Origin: Pontibacter virosus
GTDB taxonomy: Bacteria > Bacteroidota > Bacteroidia > Cytophagales > Hymenobacteraceae
Reading direction: 5' to 3'
Assembly: GCF_003096355.1 (NCBI RefSeq)
Contig: NZ_QEKI01000001.1
Coordinates: 372,001 to 436,000 of the forward strand
DNA: 64,000 nt
This document shows positions 62,703 through 64,000 of the stretch, one piece after another (positions within the stretch are counted from its first letter, which is position 1; each line of letters starts with the position of its first letter). The notes below the pieces were generated by a model. It had not been told where the DNA came from. It did not search any database and saw only the letters and a list, made by a program, of their open reading frames with translations. The position numbers were made by a program, and so were the translations under genes.

Positions 62703-63878
62703 TTGCTCCATCAAACCTTAGCCCCGCCCGCCCGAATCTTGCCTACGCTTGTGTTTTCGCAGTTTGCGGGCACTTCGCTTTGGTTTGCCGGTAACGCGGT
62801 GCTGCCAGAGTTGCAGGCTTCGTTGCAGTTGCAGGAAGGGGCATTAACTTTGCTCACATCCGCGGTGCAGCTCGGTTTTATAGCGGGCACACTGGTATTT
62901 GCTTTTCTCTCGTTGGCCGACCGCGTATCTCCACGACTGCTGTTTATGCTATGTGCTTTGCTGGGTGCTGTGGCCAATGCCTTGGTGGTATTTGCTGCCA
63001 GAGATCTTTACGCCGTGCTATTGCTCCGGGCGCTTACTGGTTTTCTGCTGGCGGGTATTTATCCGGTAGGTATGAAAATAGCGGCCAGTTGGTACAGCAC
63101 GGGGCTGGGGAAGGCCATCGGTTATTTGGTGGGTGCTTTGGTACTGGGCACAGCATTTCCGCACCTGATCCGGGCATTGGGGGCTACGCTTCCCTGGCAG
63201 CAGGTAATGGTGGCGGTTAGTGCACTGGCGGCAGTAGGCGGTTTGCTCCTATACCTGCTCGTGCCCGATGGACCATACCTGAAAAAAGGAGCTACTTTTA
63301 GGATCGGAAATATGCTGCAGGCTTTTCGTGATCGCGGTTTCAGATCGGCTGCTTTCGGCTACTTTGGCCATATGTGGGAGCTCTATACCTTGTGGGCTTT
63401 TACGCCACTGATCCTTACTTTAACGCTCCCACAACTTTCCATGGGCGAAGTGTCGGCTTACAGCTTTGCAGTAATTGCGGCAGGGGCAATTGGCTGTGTC
63501 GGCGGGGGGTACTTATCGTGGGTATGGGGAAGCGCCCGGGTGGCTTTTTTGCAACTATTGCTTTCGGGCTTCTGCTGCCTGCTTTCGCTGCTTGTGCTGC
63601 AATTGGATACACCGCAACTAGTTATACCTTTTCTGCTCTTCTGGGGCATCGTAGTAGCCGGGGATTCTCCCCAGTTCTCAGCCCTAACCGCTCAAACTGC
63701 CCCTCCGCAATTGGTTGGCACCGCACTTACCATCGTGGTGGCCATTGGGTTCGCCATTACGGTGGTCAGCATCCAGCTTACAGACTTCTTATTCACGCAA
63801 TTGCCGCTGCACTATACGCTGGCGCTATTGGCTATAGGCCCTGCACTTGGTTTGCTGGCGCTGCGCCGCCTGGTATAG
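62703..63878 (+). CDS. MFS transporter
   Basis: A 391-residue major facilitator with about twelve helices. After LVFSQFAGTSLWFAGNAVLPEL the loop between helices 2 and 3 holds the LADRVSPR variant of the GxLaDrxGrR signature, and a proline/glycine-rich GFLLAGIYPVGMKIAASWY follows. Transported substrate unknown. The start is TTG at 62703, with no ATG before codon 78; a non-ATG start or a later start remains open. The upstream C/T-rich tract runs up to it. Confidence 0.85.
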   Translation: MLHQTLAPPARILPTLVFSQFAGTSLWFAGNAVLPELQASLQLQEGALTLLTSAVQLGFIAGTLVFAFLSLADRVSPRLLFMLCALLGAVANALVVFAARDLYAVLLLRALTGFLLAGIYPVGMKIAASWYSTGLGKAIGYLVGALVLGTAFPHLIRALGATLPWQQVMVAVSALAAVGGLLLYLLVPDGPYLKKGATFRIGNMLQAFRDRGFRSAAFGYFGHMWELYTLWAFTPLILTLTLPQLSMGEVSAYSFAVIAAGAIGCVGGGYLSWVWGSARVAFLQLLLSGFCCLLSLLVLQLDTPQLVIPFLLFWGIVVAGDSPQFSALTAQTAPPQLVGTALTIVVAIGFAITVVSIQLTDFLFTQLPLHYTLALLAIGPALGLLALRRLV

Positions 63879-63948
63879 CGGTTTGCGTCACTCAGCTATA
63901 CCTTTCGCAGTCACTTCTACTCAAAACCGTGTTGGCCTGAACATTAAA

Positions 63949-63978
63949 AAAAGCCGACCCAATTTTGGACCGGCTTTT
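63949..63978 (+). terminator. terminator of the MFS gene
   Basis: AAAAGCCG pairs with CGGCTTTT, with an inner CC/GG; it lies 70 bases after the stop. Confidence 0.7.
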
Positions 63979-64000
63979 CTGCTCAAAATATACTTTTCAC

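Noticed and set aside
1..64000. tRNA, rRNA or CRISPR arrays
   Set aside because: I looked in all intergenic regions and saw no cloverleaf, rRNA segment or regularly spaced direct repeats.

Overview
The window is about 64 kb of chromosome from a member of the Bacteroidota. The evidence is a SusC/SusD outer-membrane pair, repeated TAnnTTTG (-7) promoter boxes, A-rich gene leaders with almost no Shine-Dalgarno sequences, a secreted lamin-tail protein with a gliding-type C-terminal domain, and an ECF sigma factor overlapping its anti-sigma partner. The family set and roughly even base composition suggest the Cytophagales, perhaps a Pontibacter-like Hymenobacteraceae member; that placement is inference. 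I see no rRNA, tRNA, CRISPR array, prophage or intact insertion sequence.

Layout. 0.1-7.5 kb: a SAM-dependent methyltransferase, small hydrophilic stress-type genes, a 3-methyladenine DNA glycosylase, a cobalamin riboswitch followed by a BtuB-like receptor and a BtuG-like surface beta-propeller lipoprotein, then more small genes. 8-15 kb: a B12-binding radical SAM protein, an M28 peptidase, uvrB and lipoproteins. 15-18.3 kb: an ECF sigma factor, an overlapping anti-sigma/beta-barrel fusion and a lipoprotein sharing the sigma gene's promoter motif. 18.4-24.8 kb (all minus): DUF1232, aroE, DUF368 transporter, phosphosulfolactate synthase with a TPR protein, an epimerase-type SDR and a CpsB-type phosphatase. 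25-29.3 kb: acyl-CoA dehydrogenase, rpsU-xerC-hpf, metK. 29.6-39.6 kb: PAP2 phosphatase, S9 peptidase, amidase, SusD and SusC. 39.9-42.9 kb: small membrane proteins, a DHFR-like reductase and a DEAD-box helicase. 43.3-48.6 kb: TetR-ABC-HlyD-TolC exporter operon with a degenerate ATPase. 48.6-64 kb: TSUP permease, lamin-tail secreted protein, asd, an Mrr pseudogene, DUF302, GNAT, an FAD monooxygenase with a flippase-like protein, scpA, dxs, an alpha/beta hydrolase and an MFS transporter.

How parts work together. The B12 riboswitch, receptor and BtuG-like protein form a vitamin B12 acquisition unit, and a likely B12 user lies 1.4 kb downstream. The sigma factor and fusion protein look like an envelope-sensing switch; a 31-bp motif in front of the sigma gene recurs with identical spacing in front of a lipoprotein gene 2.3 kb away. 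The exporter genes form a tripartite efflux or type I secretion-like operon under a local TetR regulator.

The most striking sequence-level signal is the octamer CTATACCT/AGGTATAG, seen about 75-80 times (eye count) where about two are expected by chance. It occurs in both orientations, in several reading frames and between genes, but is absent from the SusC/SusD pair and the decayed Mrr gene.
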